A DNA stretch of 64,000 nt from Alteriqipengyuania bathyomarina_B (GTDB lineage Bacteria > Pseudomonadota > Alphaproteobacteria > Sphingomonadales > Sphingomonadaceae), in the NCBI RefSeq assembly GCF_038594605.1, contig NZ_JBCFZM010000001.1, forward strand, positions 558,001-622,000. The letters are read 5' to 3'. Within the stretch, counting starts at the first letter, position 1, and each line of letters starts with the position of its first letter. Below, piece by piece: positions 49,969-58,653 of this stretch. The notes below the pieces were generated by a model. That model saw nothing but the letters and a program-made list of their open reading frames with translations, had not been told where the DNA came from and searched no databases. Made by a program: the position numbers and the translations under genes.

Positions 49969-50970
49969 ATGCCCCACCTTTCTCGCCGAAGCCTGATGGC
50001 CGGTGCCGCCGCGACCAGCGTGCTGGCCGCCACCGCGGGCCGCGCGCAGTACGATGCGATGTCCACCACACCCAACCTGTTCGGCAAGAGCGTGCTTATC
50101 ACGGGCTGCTCGTCGGGCTTCGGGCGGCTTGGTGCCGAACATTATGCGCGTCTGGGGGCCAAGGTGTTCGCGACGATGCGCGGCCTTCCCCGCCCCGAAG
50201 CGGGAGAGCTGCGCGCGCTGGCCGCCGAGAAGAACCTCGACATCACCGTGCTCGAGATCGACGTTCTGTCCGACGAGCAGGTTGCCGCGGGCGTCGCGGA
50301 GGCCGAGCGGATCAATGGCGGACCGATCGATGTGCTGGTGAACAACGCCGGCATCGGCATTTCCGGGCCAATCGAGGTGCAGGACATGCAGGCGACCGAG
50401 CTGATCTTCGGCACCAACGTGCTGGGTGCGCACCGCATGGCACGCGCCGTCCTGCCCGGCATGCGCGCGAAGGGCGGCGGGTTGATCGTGCCGATGTCGA
50501 GCCAGCTGGGCCGCGTAATCGTTCCCTACTCCGGCCATTACTCGCCGACCAAGTTCGCGCTCGAGGCGATGAGCGAAGCGATGGCGTATGAGCTGGTGCC
50601 GCACAATATCGAGGTTTCGATCATCGAGCCCGGCGGATATCCGACGCAGGTTTGGGTCAACCGCAACATCTATACCTCGGCGCTGAAAGAGCGGGCCGAA
50701 GAAATTCACACCAGCGGCTACCCCCGCGTGGTCGCTTCGATGGGCGAGGAAGACGGCTCCGGCCGCAGCGCGGACCCGATGGATGTGCCCCGCGCGATCG
50801 CGCAGATCATCGCCATGCCCGCCGGCACCCGCCCCTTACGCACCGAAGTCCACCCCGGCTCCAAACCGCAGATGAAGATCAACGAGGTGACCGCCGCGAC
50901 GCAGGTCGGCTGGCTCGGAGAATCGGGCTATGGCCCGCTGATCAAGGCGGTGCACAATGTCGACAGTTGA
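49969..50970 (+). CDS. SDR-family oxidoreductase with a Tat signal
   Basis: 333 residues from the ATG at 49969, eight bases after aaggag; the ATG at 49963 would add two residues. N-terminus HLSRRSLMAGAAATSVLAA is a twin-arginine signal, with cleavage near AGRAQ. The rest is a classical short-chain dehydrogenase: VLITGCSSGFG cofactor loop, NNAGIGISG, and catalytic Ser then YSPTKFAL (Tyr-x-x-x-Lys). Tat export of an SDR means it would be folded with NAD(P) before export, which is uncommon. Confidence 0.87.
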   Translation: MPHLSRRSLMAGAAATSVLAATAGRAQYDAMSTTPNLFGKSVLITGCSSGFGRLGAEHYARLGAKVFATMRGLPRPEAGELRALAAEKNLDITVLEIDVLSDEQVAAGVAEAERINGGPIDVLVNNAGIGISGPIEVQDMQATELIFGTNVLGAHRMARAVLPGMRAKGGGLIVPMSSQLGRVIVPYSGHYSPTKFALEAMSEAMAYELVPHNIEVSIIEPGGYPTQVWVNRNIYTSALKERAEEIHTSGYPRVVASMGEEDGSGRSADPMDVPRAIAQIIAMPAGTRPLRTEVHPGSKPQMKINEVTAATQVGWLGESGYGPLIKAVHNVDS

Positions 50971-51346
50971 CATCTTGCGCCGCGCTGCGCTGGCGTTTGG
51001 GGCCCTTGCGCTCCTCGCCGGCTCCCCCGCCCCGCACCTCGGCAAATCGGAAACGCGGTGCGGGTGGCTCATCAATCCCACGCCCGCCAACTGGTGGCTG
51101 ATCGACGCGGAGGGTGAATGGACCATCGGCGAACAGGGCGGCTACCAGGCGCCCGGCTTCGACGAAGCTCCATGGGAGGGTCTGCGTGAACAGGTGTCGG
51201 TTAACGGCAATTACGGCTATGAATGCGTGTGCATGGCGGTTACGAGCGATCCCGACACGATGACCATCGCGCGCGTCATCTCGGTTCGGTCCAAGCCGCT
51301 CAAAGCTTGCAAGGACGATCCGAAGCTTCCCTCGATGGACAGCTGA
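50957..51346 (+). CDS. DUF4087 secreted protein
   Basis: 129 residues, overlapping the SDR gene by 14 bases. Signal peptide or anchor about 8-22 (AALAFGALALLAGSPAP). Mature part contains ETRCGWLINPTPANWWLIDA and EGEWTIGEQGG, the DUF4087 pattern, with Cys in YECVCMAV and KACKDD that could form disulfides. Function unknown. The overlap suggests it is expressed with the exported SDR. Confidence 0.85.
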   Translation: MSTVDILRRAALAFGALALLAGSPAPHLGKSETRCGWLINPTPANWWLIDAEGEWTIGEQGGYQAPGFDEAPWEGLREQVSVNGNYGYECVCMAVTSDPDTMTIARVISVRSKPLKACKDDPKLPSMDS

Positions 51347-51373
51347 CGCGCCCTACCCGACCAGAGGATTCCC

Positions 51374-52474
51374 ATGGGTTTCAAATGCGGTATCGTCGGC
51401 CTGCCCAATGTCGGCAAGTCGACGCTTTTCAATGCTCTCACGCAGACGCAGGCCGCGCAGGCCGCGAATTATCCCTTCTGCACGATCGAGCCCAATGTGG
51501 GCCAGGTCGCGGTGCCGGACGACCGGCTCGATACGATCGCGGCCATCGGGAAGAGCGCCAAGATCATCCCCACCCAGCTCGCTTTCGTCGATATTGCGGG
51601 CCTCGTGAAAGGCGCGAGCAAGGGCGAAGGCCTCGGCAACCAGTTCCTTGCCAATATCCGCGAGGTCGATGCCATCGTCCACGTCCTGCGCTGTTTCGAG
51701 GATGACGACATCCAGCACGTGAACAACAAGGTCGATCCCATCGCCGATGCCGAAGTGGTCGAGACCGAGTTGATGCTCGCCGACCTCGAAAGCGTCGAGA
51801 AGCGCGTCGAGAATGCGAAGCGCCGCGCGACGAGCGGCGACAAGGAAGCCAAGGCGCTGGCCTCCATCCTCGGGCAGGCGCTCGACTTCCTCAAGGACGG
51901 CAAGCCCGCGCGCCTGGTCGAGCCGGGCGACGACGAGGAAGCGCGGCTGTTCGAACAGGCGCAGCTGCTCACCGCCAAGCCGGTGCTCTACGTGTGCAAC
52001 GTGGCCGAGGCAGACGCGGCACAAGGCAACGCGCTGTCCGCTCTCGTGGCGCAGAAGGCTGAGGCCGAAGGCGCACAGTCGGTAGTCGTCTCCGCCGCGA
52101 TCGAATCCGAACTTGTCGAGATGGAAGAGGCGGATCGCAGCGAATATCTCAGCGAACTCGGCCTCACCGAAAGCGGCCTCGCAAAGATCATCCGCGCCGG
52201 ATACGAGCTGCTGGGCCTGCAGACCTTCTTCACCGTCGGCCCGAAGGAAGCGCGCGCGTGGACCTTCCCCAAAGGTGCCAAGGCTCCTCAGGCGGCCGGC
52301 GAAATCCACACCGATTTCGAACGCGGCTTCATCCGCGCCGAAACCATCGCCTATCACGATTACGTCGAGCTGGGCGGCGAAGCCGGGGCGAAGGAAGCGG
52401 GCAAGCTGCGTCAGGAAGGCAAGGAATACCTTGTGCAGGACGGCGACATTCTGATGTTCAAATTTAACGTCTGA
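51374..52474 (+). CDS. ychF: Redox-regulated ATPase YchF (Obg-like GTPase family)
   Basis: 366 residues. Walker A GLPNVGKSTLFNALT near the start, then FVDIAGLVKGASKGEGLGNQ and the NxxE-type specificity motif (LYVCNVAEAD) that makes it prefer ATP, and a C-terminal TGS domain (TFFTVGPKEARAWTF). It associates with ribosomes and affects the oxidative stress response. gagg precedes the ATG. Stands alone. Confidence 0.96.
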   Translation: MGFKCGIVGLPNVGKSTLFNALTQTQAAQAANYPFCTIEPNVGQVAVPDDRLDTIAAIGKSAKIIPTQLAFVDIAGLVKGASKGEGLGNQFLANIREVDAIVHVLRCFEDDDIQHVNNKVDPIADAEVVETELMLADLESVEKRVENAKRRATSGDKEAKALASILGQALDFLKDGKPARLVEPGDDEEARLFEQAQLLTAKPVLYVCNVAEADAAQGNALSALVAQKAEAEGAQSVVVSAAIESELVEMEEADRSEYLSELGLTESGLAKIIRAGYELLGLQTFFTVGPKEARAWTFPKGAKAPQAAGEIHTDFERGFIRAETIAYHDYVELGGEAGAKEAGKLRQEGKEYLVQDGDILMFKFNV

Positions 52475-52545
52475 GACTTTTCGGCACCATACGCGGCCTG
52501 CCCCGTTGGGTGTGAAACACACATCGCAACAGGGGCTCACGCGTA

Positions 52546-53349
52546 ATGGTCGACAAATCCGAAAAGTTTAACTGGCTGGTCCGCGTGGGCTATTTCAGCC
52601 GCGCCATTCTTTATACGGTCGTCGGCCTGATCGCGCTGACCAGCGCCGGACGCATCGCGGAAGGCACGGCGGGCATCTTCAAGGCGATCGAGGATTTCCC
52701 CGCTGGCACCGCGATTCTGTGGATCATGGTCGTCGGCCTGTTCGGCTATGCGCTGTTCCGCTTCTGCTCGCCGCTGTTCGATATCGAGAACGAGGGCTCC
52801 GACGCGAAGGGCTGGGGCAAACGGATCGGCCACGCGGGCAGCGCCATCGGCCACCTTGCGCTGGCCTGGTCGGCGTTCAAGTTTGCGACCGATAGCGGCG
52901 GCGGGTCCGGCGGCGGTGCGCAGGAAGCGGCATCGGGTGTGCTCGGCGTCGAATTCGGCGGCATCCTGCTCGGTATTCTGGGCCTCACCTTCTTCATCGC
53001 CGCATTTAACCAGGGCAAGAAGGGCGTGACCGGCAGCTTCATGAACCGCGTCAGCCCGCAGGCACCCGACTTCACCCGCATGATCGGCGGCGCAGGCTAC
53101 GTCGCGCGCGCGGTCGTCTTCGTCATCATCGGCTGGTCGCTGGTGAGCGCAGGCTTCATGTCGGGCGGCAGCGATCAGGTGAAGACGATCGGCGATGCGG
53201 TCGCCAGCCTTGCCGATGACGGCATCTGGTTCACGCTGGTCGCGATCGGACTGCTGCTGTTCGGTCTCTTCAGCTTCATCCTCGCCCGTTATCGGATCAT
53301 CCCGGAGCTGAGTTCGGGTGGCAAGGTGCCGAAATTCCGCGCGAGCTAG
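52546..53349 (+). CDS. DUF1206 membrane protein
   Basis: 267 residues. Three repeats of a two-helix unit, each beginning like GYFSRAILYTVVGLIAL, GHAGSAIGHLALAWSAFK and GGAGYVARAVVFVIIGWSL, the DUF1206 pattern. A Gly/Ser-rich loop (GGGSGGGA, about 120) separates the middle units. Function unknown; inner membrane. A GC-rich leader of about 70 bases without a clear Shine-Dalgarno precedes it. Confidence 0.9.
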   Translation: MVDKSEKFNWLVRVGYFSRAILYTVVGLIALTSAGRIAEGTAGIFKAIEDFPAGTAILWIMVVGLFGYALFRFCSPLFDIENEGSDAKGWGKRIGHAGSAIGHLALAWSAFKFATDSGGGSGGGAQEAASGVLGVEFGGILLGILGLTFFIAAFNQGKKGVTGSFMNRVSPQAPDFTRMIGGAGYVARAVVFVIIGWSLVSAGFMSGGSDQVKTIGDAVASLADDGIWFTLVAIGLLLFGLFSFILARYRIIPELSSGGKVPKFRAS

Positions 53350-53393
53350 CGCACGACGTAATCTTGTCATCAAGCGCGCCTAACGGCACCGGC

Positions 53394-54638
53394 ATGCGGT
53401 TCATTCTCACCCTTGTCGCTGCGCTGTTGGGCGCGCTTCCGCTCCACGCTCAGGCTCAGGCTCAGGCTCCGGCAACCCCACCCGAGACGCTCGGGGCGGC
53501 AGAGCCTGCCGCCACCATCCTGATCTCCATCGACGGGTTTGCGCCGAGATATCTCGACCGGGGCATCACCCCCAACCTCTCCGCGCTGGCCGAGCGTGGC
53601 GCCACCGCGCCGATGACGCCATCCTTCCCCACCAAGACGTTCCCCAACCACTATACGCTGGTCACGGGGCTGCGGCCCGACCACCATGGCATCGTGTCGA
53701 ACAACATGCTCGACCCGCGTCGCCCCGAGGTGACCTTCAGCCTCGGCAACGCGGCGCAAGCGCTCGACCCGTTCTGGTGGGACGAAGCCGAACCCCTGTG
53801 GGTCACCGCAGAGCGCGCAGGCATTCGCACCGCGACGATGTTCTGGCCGGGCAGCGAGGTTGCCATTCACGGCCAGCGCCCGTCGGACTGGCAGCGCTTC
53901 GACCAGAACGTCTCCAATCGGCAGCGGGTCGAGACGGTGCTCGACTGGATGCGCCGCCCCCGGGGCGTGCGCCCGTCCTTTGTCTCGCTCTATTTCGACA
54001 CGGTCGATACCGCAGGCCACCGCTTCGGTCCGAACAGTGCAGAGATGAATGCCGTGATCGCCGAAGTGGATGAGCGGATCGGCTATCTGGTCGATGGCCT
54101 CGCGCAGATGGACCGCCAGGCCAATATTGTGATCGTGTCGGACCATGGAATGCGCGAGATCGACGAGGCGCGCGTGATCCAGCTCGACGAGATGGTCGAC
54201 CCGGGCCTCTACCGCCTGATCGACGCCGGGCCGTTCGCGTCCATCGAACCGGCGGCCGGCACGGACCGGATCGTACACGAGGCGCTGCTGGGCTCGCACG
54301 AGCGGATGGAATGCTGGCAGCGCGAGGATATTCCTGCCCGCTTCGTCTATGGCAGCAATCCGCGGGTCGGAGAGATTTTCTGCCTCGCCGAGCCGGGCTG
54401 GAGCATCATCAGCGGGCTCCCGCGCTATCCCATCGCAGGCGGTACGCATGGGTGGGACAATATGGACCCGCAGATGCAGGCGCTCTTCATCGCTGCAGGC
54501 CCGGATATCGCACCGCACGAAGCGTTCGACCGGCTCGACAACGTAGACGTCTATGCGCTGCTCGCAGCGCTGGTGGGAATTGACCCGCGCCCCAATGATG
54601 GCGACGACGATGCGATGATGCTGCTTGCAGGCGAATAG
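53394..54638 (+). CDS. Secreted alkaline phosphatase-family phosphodiesterase (NPP-like)
   Basis: 414 residues from the ATG at 53394. Signal peptide ending in a hexanucleotide-encoded Ala-Gln repeat (HAQAQAQAP). Catalytic core: ISIDGFAPRYL metal ligand, SFPTKTFPNHYTLVTG with the Thr nucleophile, FDTVDTAGHRFG, VSDHGMREI and AGGTHGWDN. This is the ectonucleotide pyrophosphatase/phosphodiesterase arrangement with two zinc ions. Likely hydrolyses nucleotides or phosphodiesters in the periplasm. Confidence 0.9.
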   Translation: MRFILTLVAALLGALPLHAQAQAQAPATPPETLGAAEPAATILISIDGFAPRYLDRGITPNLSALAERGATAPMTPSFPTKTFPNHYTLVTGLRPDHHGIVSNNMLDPRRPEVTFSLGNAAQALDPFWWDEAEPLWVTAERAGIRTATMFWPGSEVAIHGQRPSDWQRFDQNVSNRQRVETVLDWMRRPRGVRPSFVSLYFDTVDTAGHRFGPNSAEMNAVIAEVDERIGYLVDGLAQMDRQANIVIVSDHGMREIDEARVIQLDEMVDPGLYRLIDAGPFASIEPAAGTDRIVHEALLGSHERMECWQREDIPARFVYGSNPRVGEIFCLAEPGWSIISGLPRYPIAGGTHGWDNMDPQMQALFIAAGPDIAPHEAFDRLDNVDVYALLAALVGIDPRPNDGDDDAMMLLAGE

Positions 54639-54736
54639 CCCGGCCTGGCCTCGCTGACCGGGAACCCTGGCGATGATTGCCATGGGAATCCGGATGCTGC
54701 TACGCCACGCGCTCTGACCACCTGAGGGCATTATCC

Positions 54737-55198
54737 ATGCAGTATTTCGAGGATCTGGAAGTCGGCACAAAGGCGTCTTTCGGCCAGTACGAGGTCACCC
54801 GCGAAGAGGTGATGGAGTTTGCGGGCAAGTACGATCCCCAGCCCTTCCATCTCGATGACGATGTCGCCGCGAAAACCCATTTCGGGCGGCTATCGGCCAG
54901 CGGATGGCACACCTGCGCGATGACCATGCGGATGATGGTCGACCAGTTCTCGAAAGAGAAAGCCGCCTCGCTCGGCTCGCCCGGGATCGACGAGTTGCGC
55001 TGGCTCAAGCCCGTCTATCCCGGCGACACGCTGCGGGTCGAAGCGGAGTTGATCGAGAAGCGGCAGAGCAAGTCCAAGCCCTCGATGGGCCTGACCAAGA
55101 ACCGCCAGACCGTGTTCAACCAGCACGACGAGCCGGTCATGACGATGGTTTCCAACGGCATGATCCAGGTGCGCGATCCGGAAAAGACCCAGGGGTAA
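54737..55198 (+). CDS. MaoC family dehydratase
   Basis: 153 residues from the ATG at 54737. Hot-dog fold with the hydratase-2 motif KYDPQPFHLDDDVAAKTHFG (Asp...His dyad) and ASGWHTCAMTMRM. Acts on 2-enoyl-CoA or related thioesters; the exact substrate is unknown. It has its own leader of about 100 bases, and the next secreted protein starts five bases after its stop. Confidence 0.9.
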   Translation: MQYFEDLEVGTKASFGQYEVTREEVMEFAGKYDPQPFHLDDDVAAKTHFGRLSASGWHTCAMTMRMMVDQFSKEKAASLGSPGIDELRWLKPVYPGDTLRVEAELIEKRQSKSKPSMGLTKNRQTVFNQHDEPVMTMVSNGMIQVRDPEKTQG

Positions 55199-55203
55199 AT
55201 CCG

Positions 55204-55812
55204 ATGAACCCGTTCGCCCGAAAACTGAGCTTCGGTGCCGCGCTGCTCGTCGCGGCAGCTTCGGTTTCGGCGATCGCTCATGCTTCGGACGGCGGACAAG
55301 CGGGATCGCGCTTCGCTTTCCTGCCCGACTTCTTCTTCGACCTCGATAGCAACCTCGAAGTGAACGATCGGGCCATCAGGCCCAACCCCTCCATGCGCGT
55401 TTGCGACACAGCGGAAACGAACTGCCTCTACGGGCGCTGGTTTCGCGTCGCTTGGCCGATGGATTGCATCATTCCGGTCGAAGGCCAGAAATTTCACGGT
55501 AGAGGCGTGACCACGCAGGTGGTCGGATCGTACCATGCGCCGCAGCGGCATGGGCGAAAATGGTTCTATCTCGCGGCGACGCAGGATCATCCCGATGCGC
55601 TTTTCATACTCGACAGCAAGGCGCGCCTGGTGGGTATCGTGCAGGACCCGCGGATGCGCGGCATTCTCGAAACCGAAAACGGGCAAGCCGAAGTGGCCGA
55701 CGCCCTAAACCAAGGAAATCGGATCACACCGAGCGGCTTTCGCACTTCCTATCTGGTCGGCGGGCACCTTCGGCCCTGTCAGTACGCGAGCGATCGGGAA
55801 GCGGACGGATGA
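55204..55812 (+). CDS. Secreted protein of unknown function
   Basis: 202 residues with aggggt before the ATG. Signal peptide about 1-27 (VAAASVSAIAHASDGG). Mature part has four Cys (RVCDTAETNCLYG, MDCIIPVE, RPCQYASD) likely paired. Segments such as YHAPQRHGRKWFYLAATQDH suggest a compact periplasmic domain. Family not recognised. It follows the MaoC gene closely and may be co-transcribed. Confidence 0.75.
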   Translation: MNPFARKLSFGAALLVAAASVSAIAHASDGGQAGSRFAFLPDFFFDLDSNLEVNDRAIRPNPSMRVCDTAETNCLYGRWFRVAWPMDCIIPVEGQKFHGRGVTTQVVGSYHAPQRHGRKWFYLAATQDHPDALFILDSKARLVGIVQDPRMRGILETENGQAEVADALNQGNRITPSGFRTSYLVGGHLRPCQYASDREADG

Positions 55813-55855
55813 TCCGCATGTCCTGAACCGGGTCGACGATTTCGTTCTCGACCGG

Positions 55856-56356
55856 TCATGCCCCGCACTCGGCGGAGCCCGCCGCTTCGTAGACGATGCG
55901 GTCGTACCCGTCGTGCACGCTCAGCTGCGCGGGCTGGCTCCATAGCTCGTCCCCGGTCCGCTCCTGCGTACCCGAGACGGCGAGCCGGAATGAGAGTTCG
56001 CGCCCGTCATACTTGGCGCGCGTATCGAAGGGTCCTTCGGCGCTGCCCGCATCGGGCGCGAAGCGTTCGACATTGCCGTTATACTTGAGCGCGCCGATGT
56101 CCGGCATGGCCAGCGCAAACACTTCGTCGTCGATCACAAAGGCGCAGCTTGCGCCGAGCAGGCCTTCCCGCTCGAAATCGGCGTAGTCCATCGGCATCAA
56201 CGCGACCTTCATCGGCGGGGGCGTGTTGGCAGCGAGGACATCCTGCACCGCCTGCGCGTCCGCTTCTTCCTGCGCGGCAATGTCCTCCGGAGACTGCGCC
56301 CCGCAGCCCGCCAGCATCAAGCCAGCGGCCAGCCCCATCCCCCAAGTCGATCGCAT
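55856..56356 (-). CDS. Small lipoprotein of unknown function
   Basis: 166 residues from the ATG at 56356, which has gggaga upstream. Lipobox LAGC (Cys near 18), an acidic helix (SPEDIAAQEEADAQAV), then a domain with MKVALMPMDYADFEREGLLG and two Cys (ASCAFVI and AECGA at the C-terminus). Not recognised. Converges on the preceding gene; its promoter lies in the 251 bases before mutL's end. Confidence 0.75.
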   Translation of the reverse strand: MRSTWGMGLAAGLMLAGCGAQSPEDIAAQEEADAQAVQDVLAANTPPPMKVALMPMDYADFEREGLLGASCAFVIDDEVFALAMPDIGALKYNGNVERFAPDAGSAEGPFDTRAKYDGRELSFRLAVSGTQERTGDELWSQPAQLSVHDGYDRIVYEAAGSAECGA

Positions 56357-56607
56357 CACTATCTCCCGAAGAGCTTTTTCTGCTTTTTGCAGGCTCATCC
56401 CGGCCTATCGTAAGGCCATAAGTCGACGGCAGAAACCCTAGTCTTACAAAAGGTTTTCCACGACAGAAAAGACAGCTTTGCCGCCGAAGACCGCTTTCTG
56501 CCACATGACAATGATAAACGAATATCCGCAATGGCGTCGCTAATCGACTGTCCGCTTTCAGCGAGATAGCTTCGAAAGCCGACGCTCGACCTATCGTGCC
56601 AGCGTCT

Positions 56608-58461
56608 CTAGTGTCGCCCGAACAGCTTCTCGACCTCTTCCATGCTCAGCTTCACCCATGTCGGGCGGCCGTGGTTGCATTGGCCCGACCGCGGGGTGCG
56701 TTCCATTTCGCGAAGCAGGGCGTTCATCTCTTCTACCCGCAGCGTGCGCCCGGCTCTGACCGATCCGTGGCACGCCATGGTCGCCAGCACATATTCGATC
56801 TTCTCGGTCAGGAGCAGGGAGCCACCCTCCCCATCGACGCCATTGGTGGCGAGATCGTCCGCAATGTCGCGCAGCAGCGCGTGCGGGTCCGCCTTGGGCA
56901 GGGAATGCGGCAGGCTGCGCACGAGCATTGCGGCGGGGCCGAAGCGTTCGATGGCGAGGCCCAGCGTGTCCAGATCGGGCGCGATCGCTTCGAGCCGGTC
57001 GCACTCGGCCTCGGACAGCTCGACCACCTCAGGCATCAGCAACGCCTGGCTGCGCGCGGCGGCCTCGCTCGCCCCTGCGGTGCGCAGGCGTTCGAGCGTG
57101 AGCCGCTCGTGCGCGGCGTGCTGGTCGACCAGCACCAGCCCGTCCGCCGCCTCGGCAACGATATAGGTGTTGGCGACCTGCCCGCGTGCGATGCCGAGCG
57201 GATATTCGCGCGCCTCCTCGGCAACCGGTTCGGCTTCGGCGGCACGGCCCGAGGGCAGCGTGTCGGATGGCTTCGCGCCCCAGTCCATACGCGGCTCGTG
57301 GAGCGCGGCGGGCGCTCTCTGATCCGCCCCCTGCCCCGTAAACGGGTCGAAGATCGAACCCACCGCAGGCACAGGCTCGGCCACCGGCTCCGCCTGCCAC
57401 TTGGCCATCGCGCTTGCATCGGGCGCCTGCGCGCTGCGCTTGTCCCCGGTCGCCAGCGCGGCGCGCAGGCCGCCCACGATCATTCCGCGAACCCCCTGTG
57501 GATCGCGGAAGCGGACCTCGCTCTTCGCCGGATGGACGTTCACATCGACATCCTCGGGCGGCAGGTCGAGGAAGAGCGCGAGCACGGCGTGGCGATCGCG
57601 CGCGAGCATTTCGGCATAGGCCCCGCGCACCGCGCCCACCAGCAGGCGGTCTTTCACCGGGCGCCCGTTGACGAAGAGGTACTGGTGGTCGGCGACGCCC
57701 CGGTTGTAGGTCGGCAGGCCCGCGATCCCGGTGAGCGTCATCTCGCCCCCGCCATCGATCTGGCGGGCGAGTTCGATGGGGACCGAATTGTCCTTCAACT
57801 CGCGCGCGACGAGCCGCACGACTCGCTCGGGCAGGGCCTCGCCGCGCTGCAGCTGGAAGATGCGGCGGCCATTGTTCGAGAAGGTAAAGCCGATCTCGGG
57901 CCGCGCCATCGCGAGGCGGCGGACGATATCCTGACACGCGGCATGTTCGCTGCGCGGGGTGCGCAGGAACTTGCGCCGCGCGGGCACCTCGCGGAAGAAA
58001 TCCTCGATCCTGGCGCGCGTGCCCGGCGGGACGGCAGCGGGCTTGTCTTCCACCACCCGCCCGTGGTCGACCACGCGCCGCCATCCGGTATCGGCATCGC
58101 GCGGGCGGCTTTCGAGTGTGAAACGCGCCACGCTGGCAATGCTGGGCAGCGCCTCGCCCCGGAAGCCGAGCGTCGCGACATGTTCGAGCGCGTGCCCTTC
58201 TCCCACCAAGTCCTCTGGCAGCTTGGAGGTCGCGTGGCGTTCCAGCGCGAGCGACAGAGCGGCTTCGTCCATCCCGCAGCCATCGTCGACCACCTCGATC
58301 GCGCCGATACCGCCGTCTTCCAGCATCACTTCGATCCGCGTGGCGCCCGCGTCGATTGCGTTTTCCAGCAATTCCTTGAGCGCGGCGGCCGGGCGTTCGA
58401 TCACTTCACCCGCAGCAATGCGGTTGATAAGCGCTTCCGGGAGGCGTCTGATGGTGGGCAT
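56608..58461 (-). CDS. mutL: DNA mismatch repair protein MutL
   Basis: 617 residues from the ATG at 58461. GHKL ATPase N-terminus: AAGEVIERPAAALKELLENA, DDGCGMDEAAL, and LGFRGEALPSIASV. A Pro/Ala-rich linker (about 340-430), then a C-terminal dimerisation domain with QHAAHERLT. No DQHA(x)2E(x)4E endonuclease motif of the fully conserved type is clear by eye beyond QHAAHERL. Couples MutS mismatch recognition to strand removal. Divergent from mreB. Confidence 0.95.
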   Translation of the reverse strand: MPTIRRLPEALINRIAAGEVIERPAAALKELLENAIDAGATRIEVMLEDGGIGAIEVVDDGCGMDEAALSLALERHATSKLPEDLVGEGHALEHVATLGFRGEALPSIASVARFTLESRPRDADTGWRRVVDHGRVVEDKPAAVPPGTRARIEDFFREVPARRKFLRTPRSEHAACQDIVRRLAMARPEIGFTFSNNGRRIFQLQRGEALPERVVRLVARELKDNSVPIELARQIDGGGEMTLTGIAGLPTYNRGVADHQYLFVNGRPVKDRLLVGAVRGAYAEMLARDRHAVLALFLDLPPEDVDVNVHPAKSEVRFRDPQGVRGMIVGGLRAALATGDKRSAQAPDASAMAKWQAEPVAEPVPAVGSIFDPFTGQGADQRAPAALHEPRMDWGAKPSDTLPSGRAAEAEPVAEEAREYPLGIARGQVANTYIVAEAADGLVLVDQHAAHERLTLERLRTAGASEAAARSQALLMPEVVELSEAECDRLEAIAPDLDTLGLAIERFGPAAMLVRSLPHSLPKADPHALLRDIADDLATNGVDGEGGSLLLTEKIEYVLATMACHGSVRAGRTLRVEEMNALLREMERTPRSGQCNHGRPTWVKLSMEEVEKLFGRH

Positions 58462-58563
58462 TTCACCGGCTGTAGCCAAGGCGGTGGAAAAATTCGACGG
58501 GGCACGCGAACTTACGCCCGTTTTTTGCTTAAAGGCGTCGCGTTTTTCGTTAGGGGACGCTAG

Positions 58564-58597
58564 GGGCCGTGTTCTGGTGGACTCGCACCAACGGCCC
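58564..58597 (+). promoter_or_regulatory. Nested hairpin in the mreB leader
   Basis: gggccgt (58564-58570) pairs with acggccc (58591-58597), and inside it tggtg (58575-58579) pairs with cacca (58586-58590), leaving a four-base bulge. No T-run follows. It lies 56 bases before the mreB ATG. Confidence 0.45.
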
Positions 58598-58653
58598 GTC
58601 CCTTCAACCACTGAAAAGGCCGACCGCAAGATCGGCACGGAAGCATACTACCT

